Assembly (NCBI RefSeq): GCF_024125445.1
Contig: NZ_JAMXWM010000028.1
Coordinates: forward strand, 1-60,754
Source: Sporolactobacillus shoreicorticis
GTDB taxonomy: Bacteria; Bacillota; Bacilli; Bacillales; Sporolactobacillaceae
Direction of reading: 5' to 3'
DNA length: 60,754 bases
Shown: positions 8,480 through 16,405 of the stretch, piece by piece
Layout of the letters: each line of letters opens with the position of its first letter
Numbering within the stretch: position 1 is the first letter of the stretch
Translations under genes and position numbers: made by a program
Notes under the pieces: model-generated
The model's database searches: none
What the model was told of the DNA's origin: nothing
The model's input: the letters and a program-made list of their open reading frames with translations, nothing else

Positions 8480-9235
8480 ATGGTCCACAGAGAAGCAGGA
8501 CACCGTTTCTTGGCACGTCTAGGGAAAAAACGGTTACGTCCAGGCGGAATCGAAGCCACACATTGGCTTTATAAGCAGGCGAACCTTTCCGAGGGGAAAA
8601 AGATTCTGGAAGTAGCGTGTAATATGGGTACAACGGCTGTCGAGGTCGCTCAAACTTATCGTTGTTCAATTATCGGTGTTGATCTAGATTGCAAAGCACT
8701 GGAGAAAGCGGAAGCAAACATACGCAAAGCCGGTGTTGAAAAGTATGTATCTGTTCAATACGCCAATGCGACGAATCTGCCGTTTGATAATCAAAGCTTT
8801 GATGTTGTCATTAATGAGGCGATGCTGACGATGCTGCCTAAAACGGCTAAACTCAAGGCGGTTCAGGAATATTATCGTGTATTGAAGCCGGGAGGTGTCT
8901 TATTAACCCATGATGTGTCGTTTCAGGAACTGCAAATGGAACAACTTTTGGAAAAGCTACGAGAGACGATCAATGTGCGTGTTGAGCCTCTGTCGGTGGA
9001 AAGTTGGGAACAGCTCTTTCGCCAAATAGGTTTCGCGAACGTCACGACGAAATACGGGGCAATGACGTTACTTTCGCCCCGTGGAATGATTCGAGATGAA
9101 GGCCTATTTGGTGCAATGAAAATAATCAAAAACGGATTAAAGAAAGAGAATCGAACGATGTTCCGCCAAATGGTTCATTTCTTTAACCAGACGGGTAAAA
9201 ATCTAAAATATATTGCTGTATGCAGCAGAAAATGA
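8480..9235 (+). CDS. SAM-dependent class I methyltransferase
   Basis: 251 residues. Rossmann methyltransferase motifs are in order: motif I ILEVACNMGTTAVEV (about 42-56), motif II IIGVDLD (about 70), an acidic NATNLPF (about 97), DVVINEAML (about 109), and motif post-III RVLKPGGVLLTHD (about 134). This resembles the UbiE/Mtase_11 group that methylates small molecules; the substrate is unknown. The GGAGGTACC site fits ATG 8480. It overlaps the ribosome site of the cupin gene 9 bp downstream, so the two are one operon. The promoter bears FNR-like and Fur boxes, which suggests use under oxygen and iron limitation. Confidence 0.85.
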   Translation: MVHREAGHRFLARLGKKRLRPGGIEATHWLYKQANLSEGKKILEVACNMGTTAVEVAQTYRCSIIGVDLDCKALEKAEANIRKAGVEKYVSVQYANATNLPFDNQSFDVVINEAMLTMLPKTAKLKAVQEYYRVLKPGGVLLTHDVSFQELQMEQLLEKLRETINVRVEPLSVESWEQLFRQIGFANVTTKYGAMTLLSPRGMIRDEGLFGAMKIIKNGLKKENRTMFRQMVHFFNQTGKNLKYIAVCSRK

Positions 9236-9244
9236 GGCATATCT

Positions 9245-9577
9245 ATGTCAGACTTTATTAAAAATTTAACCGCAAAAAAGATTTTGAACCTGAAGCAGGA
9301 AATTCCAATCAACAATCATCTTGTTGTAAGCAAGACATTGGTCCAGCAGTTGCATGTTGGGATGACGCTGTTCTCACTGGACAAGGATGAGTCCATCAGT
9401 GCACATAAAGCAACTGGTGACGCCCTCGTTTATTTGCTCAGCGGACACGCAAAAATAACACTGGACGGCGAAGATTTTAATGTTTCTGAAGGGGAGAGTC
9501 TGCTTATGCCGGCAGGGGTGCCGCATGCACTTTATGCAGAAACTGCTTTCCAAATGCTTTTGATTGTTGTGAAATAA
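9245..9577 (+). CDS. Small cupin-domain protein
   Basis: 110 residues forming a single cupin fold. The first motif region includes SISAHKATGDALVYLLSGHAKI and the second EGESLLMPAGVPHALYA. Metal ligands in cupins are two His, one Glu and one His; here the first motif keeps only one His, so metal binding is uncertain. It starts 9 bp after the methyltransferase and is probably translationally coupled, the GAGG ribosome site overlapping the upstream stop. It is likely co-regulated by oxygen and iron. Role unknown; small cupins often act as accessory or sensing proteins. Confidence 0.75.
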   Translation: MSDFIKNLTAKKILNLKQEIPINNHLVVSKTLVQQLHVGMTLFSLDKDESISAHKATGDALVYLLSGHAKITLDGEDFNVSEGESLLMPAGVPHALYAETAFQMLLIVVK

Positions 9578-9711
9578 ACTGTAGCGCTGATGCCAGAAAA
9601 ACACAAAGCCTTCTAAATTTTTCTAATGCGAAACGACCGGTAACTAGGTTTCACGGATTAAAAAAGTATATGATTTTACAGTAAAGCAAAAGGTTGTGGA
9701 ATAAATGTGCA

Positions 9712-9830
9712 GGTACGAGACTCCTGCGGGAGTGCAGGAAAGGAGAGACCCCGCAGGCATCTGCTTGTTTGAGGAGGCCCCCGGACTGCTGCGAGCGCGC
9801 CAGTTGATCGCGAGCAACCGGAGCGTATTC
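9712..9830. repeat. Degenerate copy of a Bacillaceae intergenic repeat
   Basis: Words GAGACTCCTGCGGGAG, GAGACCCCGCAGG, GAGGAGGCCC and GCGAGC..CCGGAGCG are in the order seen in a dispersed GC-rich intergenic element common in Bacillaceae genomes. It can fold (CTCCTGCGGG with CCCCGCAGG). The rest of the 9578-10232 gap shows no gene. Confidence 0.6.
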
Positions 9831-10232
9831 AAAACCTGGCGTTTTTTGCTCGGTTTTTCTTAGCACATATTAATTCAACTGAATCGTCAGCTTAATACTT
9901 GGAGACTAACGGCAGTCAATTTTCAGCCGTTCAATCCGTCAATTTTTCTAAGAACAGCATTTTTAAAATTATCTGCTAACAATTTCTTCTTTGTGCTGGT
10001 TTCAAATAAATATCTTTGCAATGGCCTGAGAATCGGAAGCTATTGATAGTGTCGCAAAAACGGCAGTATCTATGAAAAGGCAAGGAGTAGACTTAACTTT
10101 TCTAGAGCAATAGGTTCTGTTATCTAAGGCGCTTAACTGGATGAGAAAAAGTATTTCGTTTATCTTATTAGTAGAGAACGTGAGACGACCTATCCTAATA
10201 ATCCAGAAAAATAAAGCGAAAGGTGTTTCTTG

Positions 10233-10886
10233 ATGGCAGAAAGCAGATTGAATCCTAAGGTCGATGAATTTTTAAAGAAGCCAAGCAAGTGGACGGAATG
10301 TTATGTACGGCTCAGGGCAATTGCTCTTGATTGCGGGTTGGCGGAAGAATTTAAGTGGATGCATCCGTGTTATACAGTTGAAGGAAAAAACGTTGTACTG
10401 ATTCATGGATTTAAAGACTATTGCGCACTGCTGTTTCACAAAGGGGCGCTGTTAAAGGACGCACGGAGGATTCTTGTTCAGCAAACCGAAAACGTTCAGG
10501 CGGCGCGCCAGATTCGTTTTACCACGGTTCAAGAAATTGTGGATCTGGAAGATGTGATCAAGGCTTATATTCATGAAACGATTGATGTTGAAAAAGCGGG
10601 TCGAAAAGTAGCGATGAAGAAACGTGCGGACAATGAAATGCCGGATGAATTAGCGCAGAAATTTGAGGAACTTCCCGAACTGAAGACTGCGTTTGAGGCG
10701 TTGACGCCAGGGCGGCAAAATGCCTACATTTTTTACATCGCGCAAGCGAAACGATCGGCCACACGGACGGCACGAATTGAGAAAAATATGCCGAGAATCC
10801 TCCAAGGGAAGGGATTAAATGATTGTGTGTGCGGGCACTCGAAAAGAATGCCCAGTTGTGATGGCTCACATAAGCATTTTCAATAA
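10233..10886 (+). CDS. YdeI/YdhG-family protein with C-terminal CDGSH iron-sulfur motif
   Basis: 217 residues. The N-terminal about 120 residues match the YdhG/DUF1801 fold (WTECYVRLRAIALDCGLAEEFKWMHPCYT, VLIHGFKDYCALLFHKGALL). A YdeI-type C-terminal segment follows (LTPGRQNAYIFYIAQAKRSATRTARIEK). The last 22 residues carry C-x-C-x2-S-x3-P-x-C-D-G-S-H, the complete ligand pattern of CDGSH [2Fe-2S] proteins (three Cys, one His). This implies a small redox cluster fused to YdeI, itself of unknown function and in some bacteria linked to stress or peptide resistance. ATG 10233 has AAAGGTG 8 bases upstream. Fragments of the same gene occur at 4782 and 12982. Confidence 0.8.
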   Translation: MAESRLNPKVDEFLKKPSKWTECYVRLRAIALDCGLAEEFKWMHPCYTVEGKNVVLIHGFKDYCALLFHKGALLKDARRILVQQTENVQAARQIRFTTVQEIVDLEDVIKAYIHETIDVEKAGRKVAMKKRADNEMPDELAQKFEELPELKTAFEALTPGRQNAYIFYIAQAKRSATRTARIEKNMPRILQGKGLNDCVCGHSKRMPSCDGSHKHFQ

Positions 10887-11007
10887 GCGAAGAAAGGACA
10901 GCCATGCTTCGGGGGACAGCGGCTGTCCTTCATTATACTGAATTATTTTGTTTTGCATCTATCTCTAGGGATCAATTGTGAACAGTGCACAGGCGAGGCG
11001 GCAATGC
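10816..11007. repeat. Imperfect direct repeat, copy A (left of nox)
   Basis: The 3' end of the YdeI-CDGSH gene, its terminator, and a decayed piece of the 3' end of brnQ (antisense). Copy B is at 12982-13184, where the brnQ part is intact. Confidence 0.75.
10894..10932. terminator. Terminator after the YdeI-CDGSH gene
   Basis: Perfect 10-bp stem AAGGACAGCC / GGCTGTCCTT, CATTAT following. Confidence 0.65.
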
Positions 11008-11043
11008 CAAGGACAGGGCAAACGACTTTGTCCTGTCCTTGGC
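11006..11043. other. Long perfect hairpin without T-run
   Basis: GCCAAGGACA pairs perfectly with TGTCCTTGGC and the stem may extend inward. No T-tract follows, so it is not a classical terminator. It lies in the 10887-11291 gap, which has no gene. Confidence 0.5.
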
Positions 11044-11226
11044 ATGAATATAGTTTGGTGCTGACCATTGCTCGCCCGGCATTACTCATTGATCTGAAAA
11101 CTAATGAAGAACAGGACTAAGAACGGCGAATTCAGTAATTTATCGATCACAGTGTGAAAAAAATCGGTCAGTATCAAAAAGGCGGCAGAGTAGGCAGATC
11201 CATGGTTCCAATCGGCATAAAGTGAC

Positions 11227-11262
11227 AAATCCCCTCAGCCCAAAAACAGATTGAGGGGATTT
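11227..11262 (-). terminator. Terminator of nox
   Basis: Perfect stem AAATCCCCTCA / TGAGGGGATTT just beyond the nox stop on the minus strand. Confidence 0.65.
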
Positions 11263-11291
11263 GAACCGTTTATTTTCTAACGGAACACTTT

Positions 11292-12659
11292 TTACAATGC
11301 TACGGGCTGAATTTTCTTTGCTTGTTTGTAGGCAGCCTTAGCAAGCTCGCAAAGATAATTCCATTGCTGATCAAATTCCGGCTGGAAGAAGAAATCGGCA
11401 AATGCCAGTTGCTGCGTCGTTTGTTTTGTCGCAATTGCTAGGGAAAGAGTATTGATTGCAGCTGTAATGTCATGCTTCGACATCAATTGAGCACCGACAA
11501 TTCTATCTGTGCCTACTTCATAGGTCAGTTTCATATAAACTTTTTCCGTGCCCGGAACGAACGCCGGACGGTAATAATTTTCGATGTAAACCGAGCGGGT
11601 TTCAAGGCCGCTCTTAGCCGCTGTCGCATCCTTTATTCCCGTCGATGCGAACTTATAATCAAATAGCGAGAGTGCCGAGGTTCCGGATACTCCCTCGATT
11701 TTTAACGTCGGCTTCTCAAGGTTCAATGCGGCAGCGACGCCTTGGCGGCGAGCGTTGGTTGCTAAGGCAATATTCTGTTCTTTACCCGTCGGATTATATT
11801 TAATCATGCATGCATCGCCGGCAGCAAAGACGTCCGGTGCGCTTGTTTTCTGATAGGCGTCAACGACGATTGTGCCGTTAGGATTGAGATCCAGCGTGCC
11901 TTTCAGCCAATCTGTATTTGGCACAACACCTGCTGCTTCAACAACAAGGTCGGCAGGATATGTGCCCTTATCGGTAATGACCGCAGAGGCCTTGCCGTCC
12001 TCGCCTTGAATTTCCTGGACAAATTCACCCGTGCGAACGGCAATGCCACGTTTTTTTAGATCTGCCATCAGAATATCGGTAAACTCTTGATCCAGGTAAG
12101 TTGGCAGAATGCGTTCGGTGACATCAATGACTGTCACATGCTTCCCGGCCTTTGCATAGGCTTCGACTAATTCAATGCCGATATATCCGCTGCCGATAAC
12201 GACGACATCAGAAATCGCCGGATCATCAATTTTTGCTTTATTTTTTAGCGCCCATTCTCTGCCGCGCAGGAAATAAACATTTTCGAGATCGTTTCCCTTA
12301 AAGGGCAGCTTCCGGGGAACCGCGCCGGGCGCCAGAATTAGTTTGTCATAGGTTTCATTATAAACTTCACCGGTATCAAGATTCTTCACACGAATTTTTT
12401 TCTGATTCGGATCGAGGCCAATCACTTGATTGCGCGTATAGACATCGACGCCTTGATCACTGTAGCCTTCCTTGGTTGCATAGTGAATATAGTTGATGTC
12501 CTGAACGGCACCCTCCAAGTATAACTGAATGCCGCATGACAGGAAGGATACCTTATCGGACTGCTCGAACAATTTGACTTTAGCCTCCGGATAATTTTCC
12601 AAGACTGTTTTTACTGCTTCATAACCACCGTGAGATGTTCCGACCACAACAATATTCAA
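11292..12659 (-). CDS. nox: NADH oxidase (water-forming type), FAD-dependent
   Basis: 455 residues, the usual length of the pyridine nucleotide-disulfide oxidoreductase family. Order: FAD site IVVVGTSHGGYEAV at the N-terminus; redox Cys42 in SFLSCGIQ; NAD-binding VVVIGSGYIGIELVEAYAKAG (about 150-170); second FAD motif DVFAAGDACM (about 278); dimerisation domain after about 320. The single active cysteine and sequence style fit lactic-acid-bacteria Nox, which reduces O2 to water and regenerates NAD+. CoA-disulfide reductase or NADH peroxidase relatives are alternatives. The start is probably TTG 12659: the AAGGAGG site abuts the upstream ATG (12668) but is 9 bases from the TTG. Confidence 0.85.
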   Translation of the reverse strand: MNIVVVGTSHGGYEAVKTVLENYPEAKVKLFEQSDKVSFLSCGIQLYLEGAVQDINYIHYATKEGYSDQGVDVYTRNQVIGLDPNQKKIRVKNLDTGEVYNETYDKLILAPGAVPRKLPFKGNDLENVYFLRGREWALKNKAKIDDPAISDVVVIGSGYIGIELVEAYAKAGKHVTVIDVTERILPTYLDQEFTDILMADLKKRGIAVRTGEFVQEIQGEDGKASAVITDKGTYPADLVVEAAGVVPNTDWLKGTLDLNPNGTIVVDAYQKTSAPDVFAAGDACMIKYNPTGKEQNIALATNARRQGVAAALNLEKPTLKIEGVSGTSALSLFDYKFASTGIKDATAAKSGLETRSVYIENYYRPAFVPGTEKVYMKLTYEVGTDRIVGAQLMSKHDITAAINTLSLAIATKQTTQQLAFADFFFQPEFDQQWNYLCELAKAAYKQAKKIQPVAL

Positions 12660-12981
12660 GTAAGTCATCCTCCTTATAGATGCGAGATAATAAAAAACTT
12701 TGGAGCAAAATAAAGAAAAAATAGACAAACGTATTCAGCGCAGTACATTAAGCTGAGCCTTTCAATTTTGCTTCACTTAGATAATAACGAATATCTACTT
12801 GGAATTAAAATAATCTGCTCACGTAAATATTTGGATTAAGATTGAATGAAAAGAATTTTTAATGATAATGAAGAGACTTTATTGATAAAATGAACAAGGA
12901 ATGTTTGCTGGGTTTAGAGCGGAGATGATTACAACATAGATCAAAAGTTGCTGATCTCATTCTCACTAATCAGTTTCACCC

Positions 12982-13184
12982 TAAATGATTGTATGTGCGG
13001 GCACTCGAAAAGAATGTCCAACTGTGATGGCTCGCACAAGTATTTTCAGTAAACACAAAAAGGACAGCCCTGCTGCAAGAGCAGTGGCTGTCCTTCATTA
13101 CATCGAATTATTTTGGTTTTGCGCTTGTCTCCGGGTTCAGCTGCATTGATGGGGCGCGGAACAGCGCATAGGCAGCGATGCTTA
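12982..13184. repeat. Imperfect direct repeat, copy B (right of nox)
   Basis: Begins with an orphan 22-codon tail of the YdeI-CDGSH gene (NDCMCGHSKRMSNCDGSH), followed by the same terminator and the real 3' end of brnQ. Strong match to 10816-11007. The 12660-12981 gap before it holds the nox upstream region and no gene. Confidence 0.75.
13060..13095. terminator. Bidirectional terminator at the end of brnQ
   Basis: Stem AAGGACAGCC / GGCTGTCCTT preceded by A-rich sequence, which gives a T-run on the minus strand for brnQ. Confidence 0.75.
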
Positions 13185-14505
13185 GGATGAAGCCGATCAG
13201 GGCGAACGGTACCCAAGCAAAGCCGAGACTAAAGAGCGGCAGATAGCTGCTTGCAAAGTGGACCAGCCCTTGAATCGGTGCCGTCTGCTTCAAGATCGGC
13301 GGCAGTGCGTTGGTCGCATCAAATAGAGCCGGAATCAAGGTGAAGACCGTGGTTATCCGGTAAACGATCGGCGATTTTTTGAATAATGGTGACAGGATCG
13401 ATAAGAGAATCACCGTGATTGCGAGCGGGTACAGAAGCATTAAAATCGGAAGCGACCAAGAAATAATTTGCGTTAAGCCGACATTGGCAATAACGAACGA
13501 AATGGCGCATGTAAAACGCAGAAACGTTAAATAACTGATCCTTGGGAACTGCTTATGGAAATCTTGGGCAAAGGCGGTGACCAGTCCCATCGCCGTAGAG
13601 AGACAGGTGACGGTTGCCAGCGTAGCCAAGATGGCACTGCCAACTGCGCTCATGTAATAATTGGCGATTTGGCCGAAGGCAATGCCGCCGTTTTCCGAAA
13701 GCTTGAAGTTTGCCAGACTCATGGCTCCAATCACAATCAGACCAAGGTAAATAAGTGCTTCAAAACCGATACAGATGATTCCGGATTTTGCTGTTGCCGC
13801 AGCGATAGATCTGGGACTGCGGACGCCCATCAGTTTTATCGAGGTGACAATTGTGACGCCGAAAGCGAGACCGGCCAGAACATCCATCGTGTTGTAGCCT
13901 TCGAGGAAACCGTTTGTCAGCGCGTCGTGCACATAGTTGGTGCTGATCACCGCTTGTTCGGCGTCGCCCATTGGCCGGAGAAAAGCGAATAAGAAAATAA
14001 TGAATAACAAGATTAAGAACAGCGGATTCAGCAGTTTGCCGATGATGTCGATAATATGCGATTCACTTCGTGACAAGAAATAGGTCAGCGTGAAAAAGGC
14101 AGCTGAAAAAACGAGCAGCCAGATCCATGTTTGGTTTGCCGGAATATAACGCGCAAAACCAAGTTCAAACGGAACGGTTGCTGTACGCGGTGTGGCGAAC
14201 ATGGGTCCCAAAGTGGCGTGAACCAAAATAAGAAAGATCAGTGCGTAATGACGACCAATAGGCCGGGCAACATCATAAATGCCTTCACTCTGGGTGATGC
14301 TGATAGCGATAATCGAAAGCAGTGGCAGCAAGGTGCCTGAAAGCAGGAAGCCGATCGCAGCGGGCAACCAATGGCTGCCTGCCAGTTGTCCGAGGTGCAG
14401 AGGGAAGATTAAATTGCCGGCACCAAAAAACATGCCGAAAAGCAGTGATCCGATGATTAGATAATTAATGAATGTCAGCTTGAATTGCTGATTCTCTGTG
14501 TTCAT
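13108..14505 (-). CDS. brnQ: Branched-chain amino acid transporter, LIVCS family
   Basis: 465 residues, about 12 membrane helices. Family hallmarks include FGMFFGAGNLIFPLHLGQLAG near the N-terminus, LGPMFATPRTATVPFELG (about 95-112) and GYNTMDVLAGLAFG (about 205). BrnQ imports isoleucine, leucine and valine with Na+ or H+. ATG 14505 has AGGAGGAG 7 bases upstream; the longer frame upstream overlaps the T-box terminator and is not translated. Expression is controlled by a T-box leader whose specifier reads as valine GUA, so uncharged tRNA-Val would open transcription. Confidence 0.92.
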   Translation of the reverse strand: MNTENQQFKLTFINYLIIGSLLFGMFFGAGNLIFPLHLGQLAGSHWLPAAIGFLLSGTLLPLLSIIAISITQSEGIYDVARPIGRHYALIFLILVHATLGPMFATPRTATVPFELGFARYIPANQTWIWLLVFSAAFFTLTYFLSRSESHIIDIIGKLLNPLFLILLFIIFLFAFLRPMGDAEQAVISTNYVHDALTNGFLEGYNTMDVLAGLAFGVTIVTSIKLMGVRSPRSIAAATAKSGIICIGFEALIYLGLIVIGAMSLANFKLSENGGIAFGQIANYYMSAVGSAILATLATVTCLSTAMGLVTAFAQDFHKQFPRISYLTFLRFTCAISFVIANVGLTQIISWSLPILMLLYPLAITVILLSILSPLFKKSPIVYRITTVFTLIPALFDATNALPPILKQTAPIQGLVHFASSYLPLFSLGFAWVPFALIGFILSIAAYALFRAPSMQLNPETSAKPK

Positions 14506-14520
14506 GTGTAAACTCCTCCT

Positions 14521-14850
14521 TATAAAAATAAAAACGTCCTCTAAAAGCATCATCATGCTTTTAGAGGACGTTGGCTACGCGTTACCACCTTTTATTTGCG
14601 ACACCATCACTGCTGCCGCCTCACCACGTACTGCCGATAGTGACGTCGGCAAGACGCTGGCACGGTAACGGGTGCTGCCGTTGAACACTTCATTCTGCGA
14701 ATGTCGCATTCACCGCTCAAGGGCTACCTTCACTTTTATTTACGCCTGCTTCCTTTGCACCGGACGAAGCTCGCTGAAAGGCTAAATAAAAGTTACTCTC
14801 CCTATCATCGCTTTAACTCGTTGACTCATTTTTTTGAGTGTTTTCACTTT
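14521..14850 (-). promoter_or_regulatory. T-box leader of brnQ (valine specifier, GUA)
   Basis: Read on the minus strand: GAGAGTA specifier-loop 5' side, stem ACTTTTATTT/AAATAAAAGT, then GAAG-GTA-GCC-CTTGAGC, later the T-box core AGGTGGTAACGCG (14578-14590). A perfect 18-bp terminator stem follows at 14533-14572. Aligning with the thrS leader (ACC-GCC-TCCGAGC) sets the specifier at GUA (Val) rather than GGU (Gly). Confidence 0.88.
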
Positions 14851-14854
14851 ATAC

Positions 14855-14880
14855 CATTTCATCCAAACTGTCAATGGAAA
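14855..14880 (-). promoter_or_regulatory. Promoter of the brnQ T-box transcript
   Basis: Minus strand TTGACA followed after 15 bp by TATAAA; a short spacer but the best match at the right place. Confidence 0.5.
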
Positions 14881-14940
14881 TTTAATTTTTCATGGCTGAA
14901 ACGCATAGTTATTCATCATGGGATCTTGTTTAATTTATCT

Positions 14941-14993
14941 GTAAGAAAGCCTGACTATGTTCTTGCAGAAGTCATTTGGCAGCTGTTATGATA
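14941..14993 (+). repeat. Promoter-like element, copy 1
   Basis: GTAAGA-N14-TCTTGC, then TCATTTGGCAGCTGTT. A near-identical arrangement with identical spacing occurs at 20814-20866. This copy ends directly before the ribosome site of the coiled-coil gene. Confidence 0.65.
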
Positions 14994-15014
14994 GAGCCAA
15001 GGGAGGTGTCAACG

Positions 15015-15323
15015 ATGGCTGAGGAATTGAAAATCATTATGCAGGCAATTAAAGAAGTTGATGCTAATGTTAAGGGCATGCGCGTTGAAATGGATGAGAT
15101 GAAACAAGACATCGCTGAAATGAAACAAGACATTGTTGTGATAAAGCAAGATATTGTTGTGATGAAACAAGATATCACGGACATTAAACAAGAACTGAAA
15201 AATACAAATCAGCGAATGGATGACATGTATGAGGACCTGTCCGATCAGATTAAGCTGGTTCATGATGAGCATTTTCAAACGCGCAGAGAGGTTCTGAAAC
15301 TTAAAAAGAAAATCAATATGTGA
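15015..15323 (+). CDS. Coiled-coil protein with heptad repeats
   Basis: 102 residues, almost wholly coiled coil. A seven-residue unit of the form MKQDI(A/V)(E/V) repeats at least five times (MDEMKQDIAEMKQDIVVIKQD...), then LKNTNQRMDDMYEDLSDQI and a basic end LKLKKKINM. No signal peptide or membrane segment. ATG 15015 has GGGAGGTG 6 bases upstream. Similar small proteins are common in Bacillales but functionally vague. The tandem heptads show DNA-level duplication. A perfect 9-bp inverted repeat (ATTCAGACG/CGTCTGAAT) overlaps the stop and could end transcription. Confidence 0.75.
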   Translation: MAEELKIIMQAIKEVDANVKGMRVEMDEMKQDIAEMKQDIVVIKQDIVVMKQDITDIKQELKNTNQRMDDMYEDLSDQIKLVHDEHFQTRREVLKLKKKINM

Positions 15324-15466
15324 TTCAGACGCTTTCCTTCTGCGAATGCCTCCAACGTCTGAATGCGTCCCTTACCGTGTTCTGTAACGGTTTAAGCTTT
15401 ATCCCGCAATCCTTTGATCCGCACTAAAAGTCTTCAATGAGCATGTTTACTTTTTGAATCGCTTGT

Positions 15467-16405
15467 TCAGTCTTCATCATTTCTCCTTAACGTCACAGTC
15501 GTCCCTTTGTCGATTTCCGAATCAACATGGATGTTAAGTGAAAGTCGATCGGCGACTTCTTTGGCGAGAAAGAAGCCGAGCCCGGTTGCCTTCTTGTCGC
15601 GGCGGCCGTTGTAACCGGTAAAGCCGTGCTCGAACAGGCGCGGCAGATCTTCCTTCAAAATGCCGATGCCGGTGTCGCTGATTTGAATCAACTTCGGTGC
15701 GATATAGATGCTGACCTTGCCTTGTTTGGTATATTTGACAGCGTTGCTAATGATTTGTTCGACGGCGAAGGAAAGCCACTTTTCGTCTGTCGTCCAAGTC
15801 GCGTTCCCTTCGATGGCTACGCTCAGCCCTTTTCGAATAAACAACGGGGCGAACGTGCGCACGACTGCCTGAATGAGCGGTTTGATCTGCACGTTTGTAA
15901 AACGGTAATCGGTTTGTTCATGGTTCAAGCGCAGGTAATGCAGCAGCATTTTCAGATAATTTTCGAGCTGAAAGGTTTGCTCGTTCAGTTCCTCAACGGT
16001 AAAGTCCTTCGTTTGACCCATTAAGTCAAGCGCGGACAGCGGAACCTTCATCTGGTGACTCCACATGCGCACGACATCGGTTAAGTCCTCATCAAACTGT
16101 TTGATTTTGGCGAGTTTCTTTTCGTAGTATTCTTTTTGTTCATTAAGCAATTGCAGCATGTCTTGTTCTGCCTGTGACTCGGGTTTTAAGATAACCTGAG
16201 GGATGATTTGATGCAACCGCTCCTTATGGCGGCTCTGAAACCGATAATAATCATAGCCAGCAAAAATGACGAGAACAGTCGTGCCAAATAATAAGCTCGA
16301 CCAAAACGTATGCAACGGCAAACTGCGCAGATAAAAGGTTATGCTGACAATGAATACGAAGAAAAAAATGGCAAAAATAAAAGACTTGCGCTCATGCCAG
16401 TACAT
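15467..16405 (-). CDS. BceS-type intramembrane-sensing histidine kinase
   Basis: 312 residues. Two N-terminal membrane helices are joined by only a few residues (KSFIFAIFFFVFIVSITF ... FWSSLLFGTTVLVIF), so there is no extracellular sensor. The dimerisation helix has the phospho-His in RMWSHQMKVPLSALD. The catalytic domain carries ISNAVKYTKQG (N box), ISDTGIGI (G1) and TGLGFFLAKEVADRL (G2). Such kinases sense peptide antibiotics through the partner BceAB transporter. The start at ATG 16405 overlaps the end of the regulator gene by 14 bp and has GAGGTG upstream. Confidence 0.9.
   Translation of the reverse strand: MYWHERKSFIFAIFFFVFIVSITFYLRSLPLHTFWSSLLFGTTVLVIFAGYDYYRFQSRHKERLHQIIPQVILKPESQAEQDMLQLLNEQKEYYEKKLAKIKQFDEDLTDVVRMWSHQMKVPLSALDLMGQTKDFTVEELNEQTFQLENYLKMLLHYLRLNHEQTDYRFTNVQIKPLIQAVVRTFAPLFIRKGLSVAIEGNATWTTDEKWLSFAVEQIISNAVKYTKQGKVSIYIAPKLIQISDTGIGILKEDLPRLFEHGFTGYNGRRDKKATGLGFFLAKEVADRLSLNIHVDSEIDKGTTVTLRRNDED

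Noticed and set aside
10558-10905. A 115-codon minus-strand frame over the CDGSH gene
   Set aside because: Antisense shadow; the plus-strand gene has a clear motif and ribosome site.
13555-13992. A 145-codon frame antisense to brnQ
   Set aside because: A shadow of a well-supported gene; no ribosome site or family.
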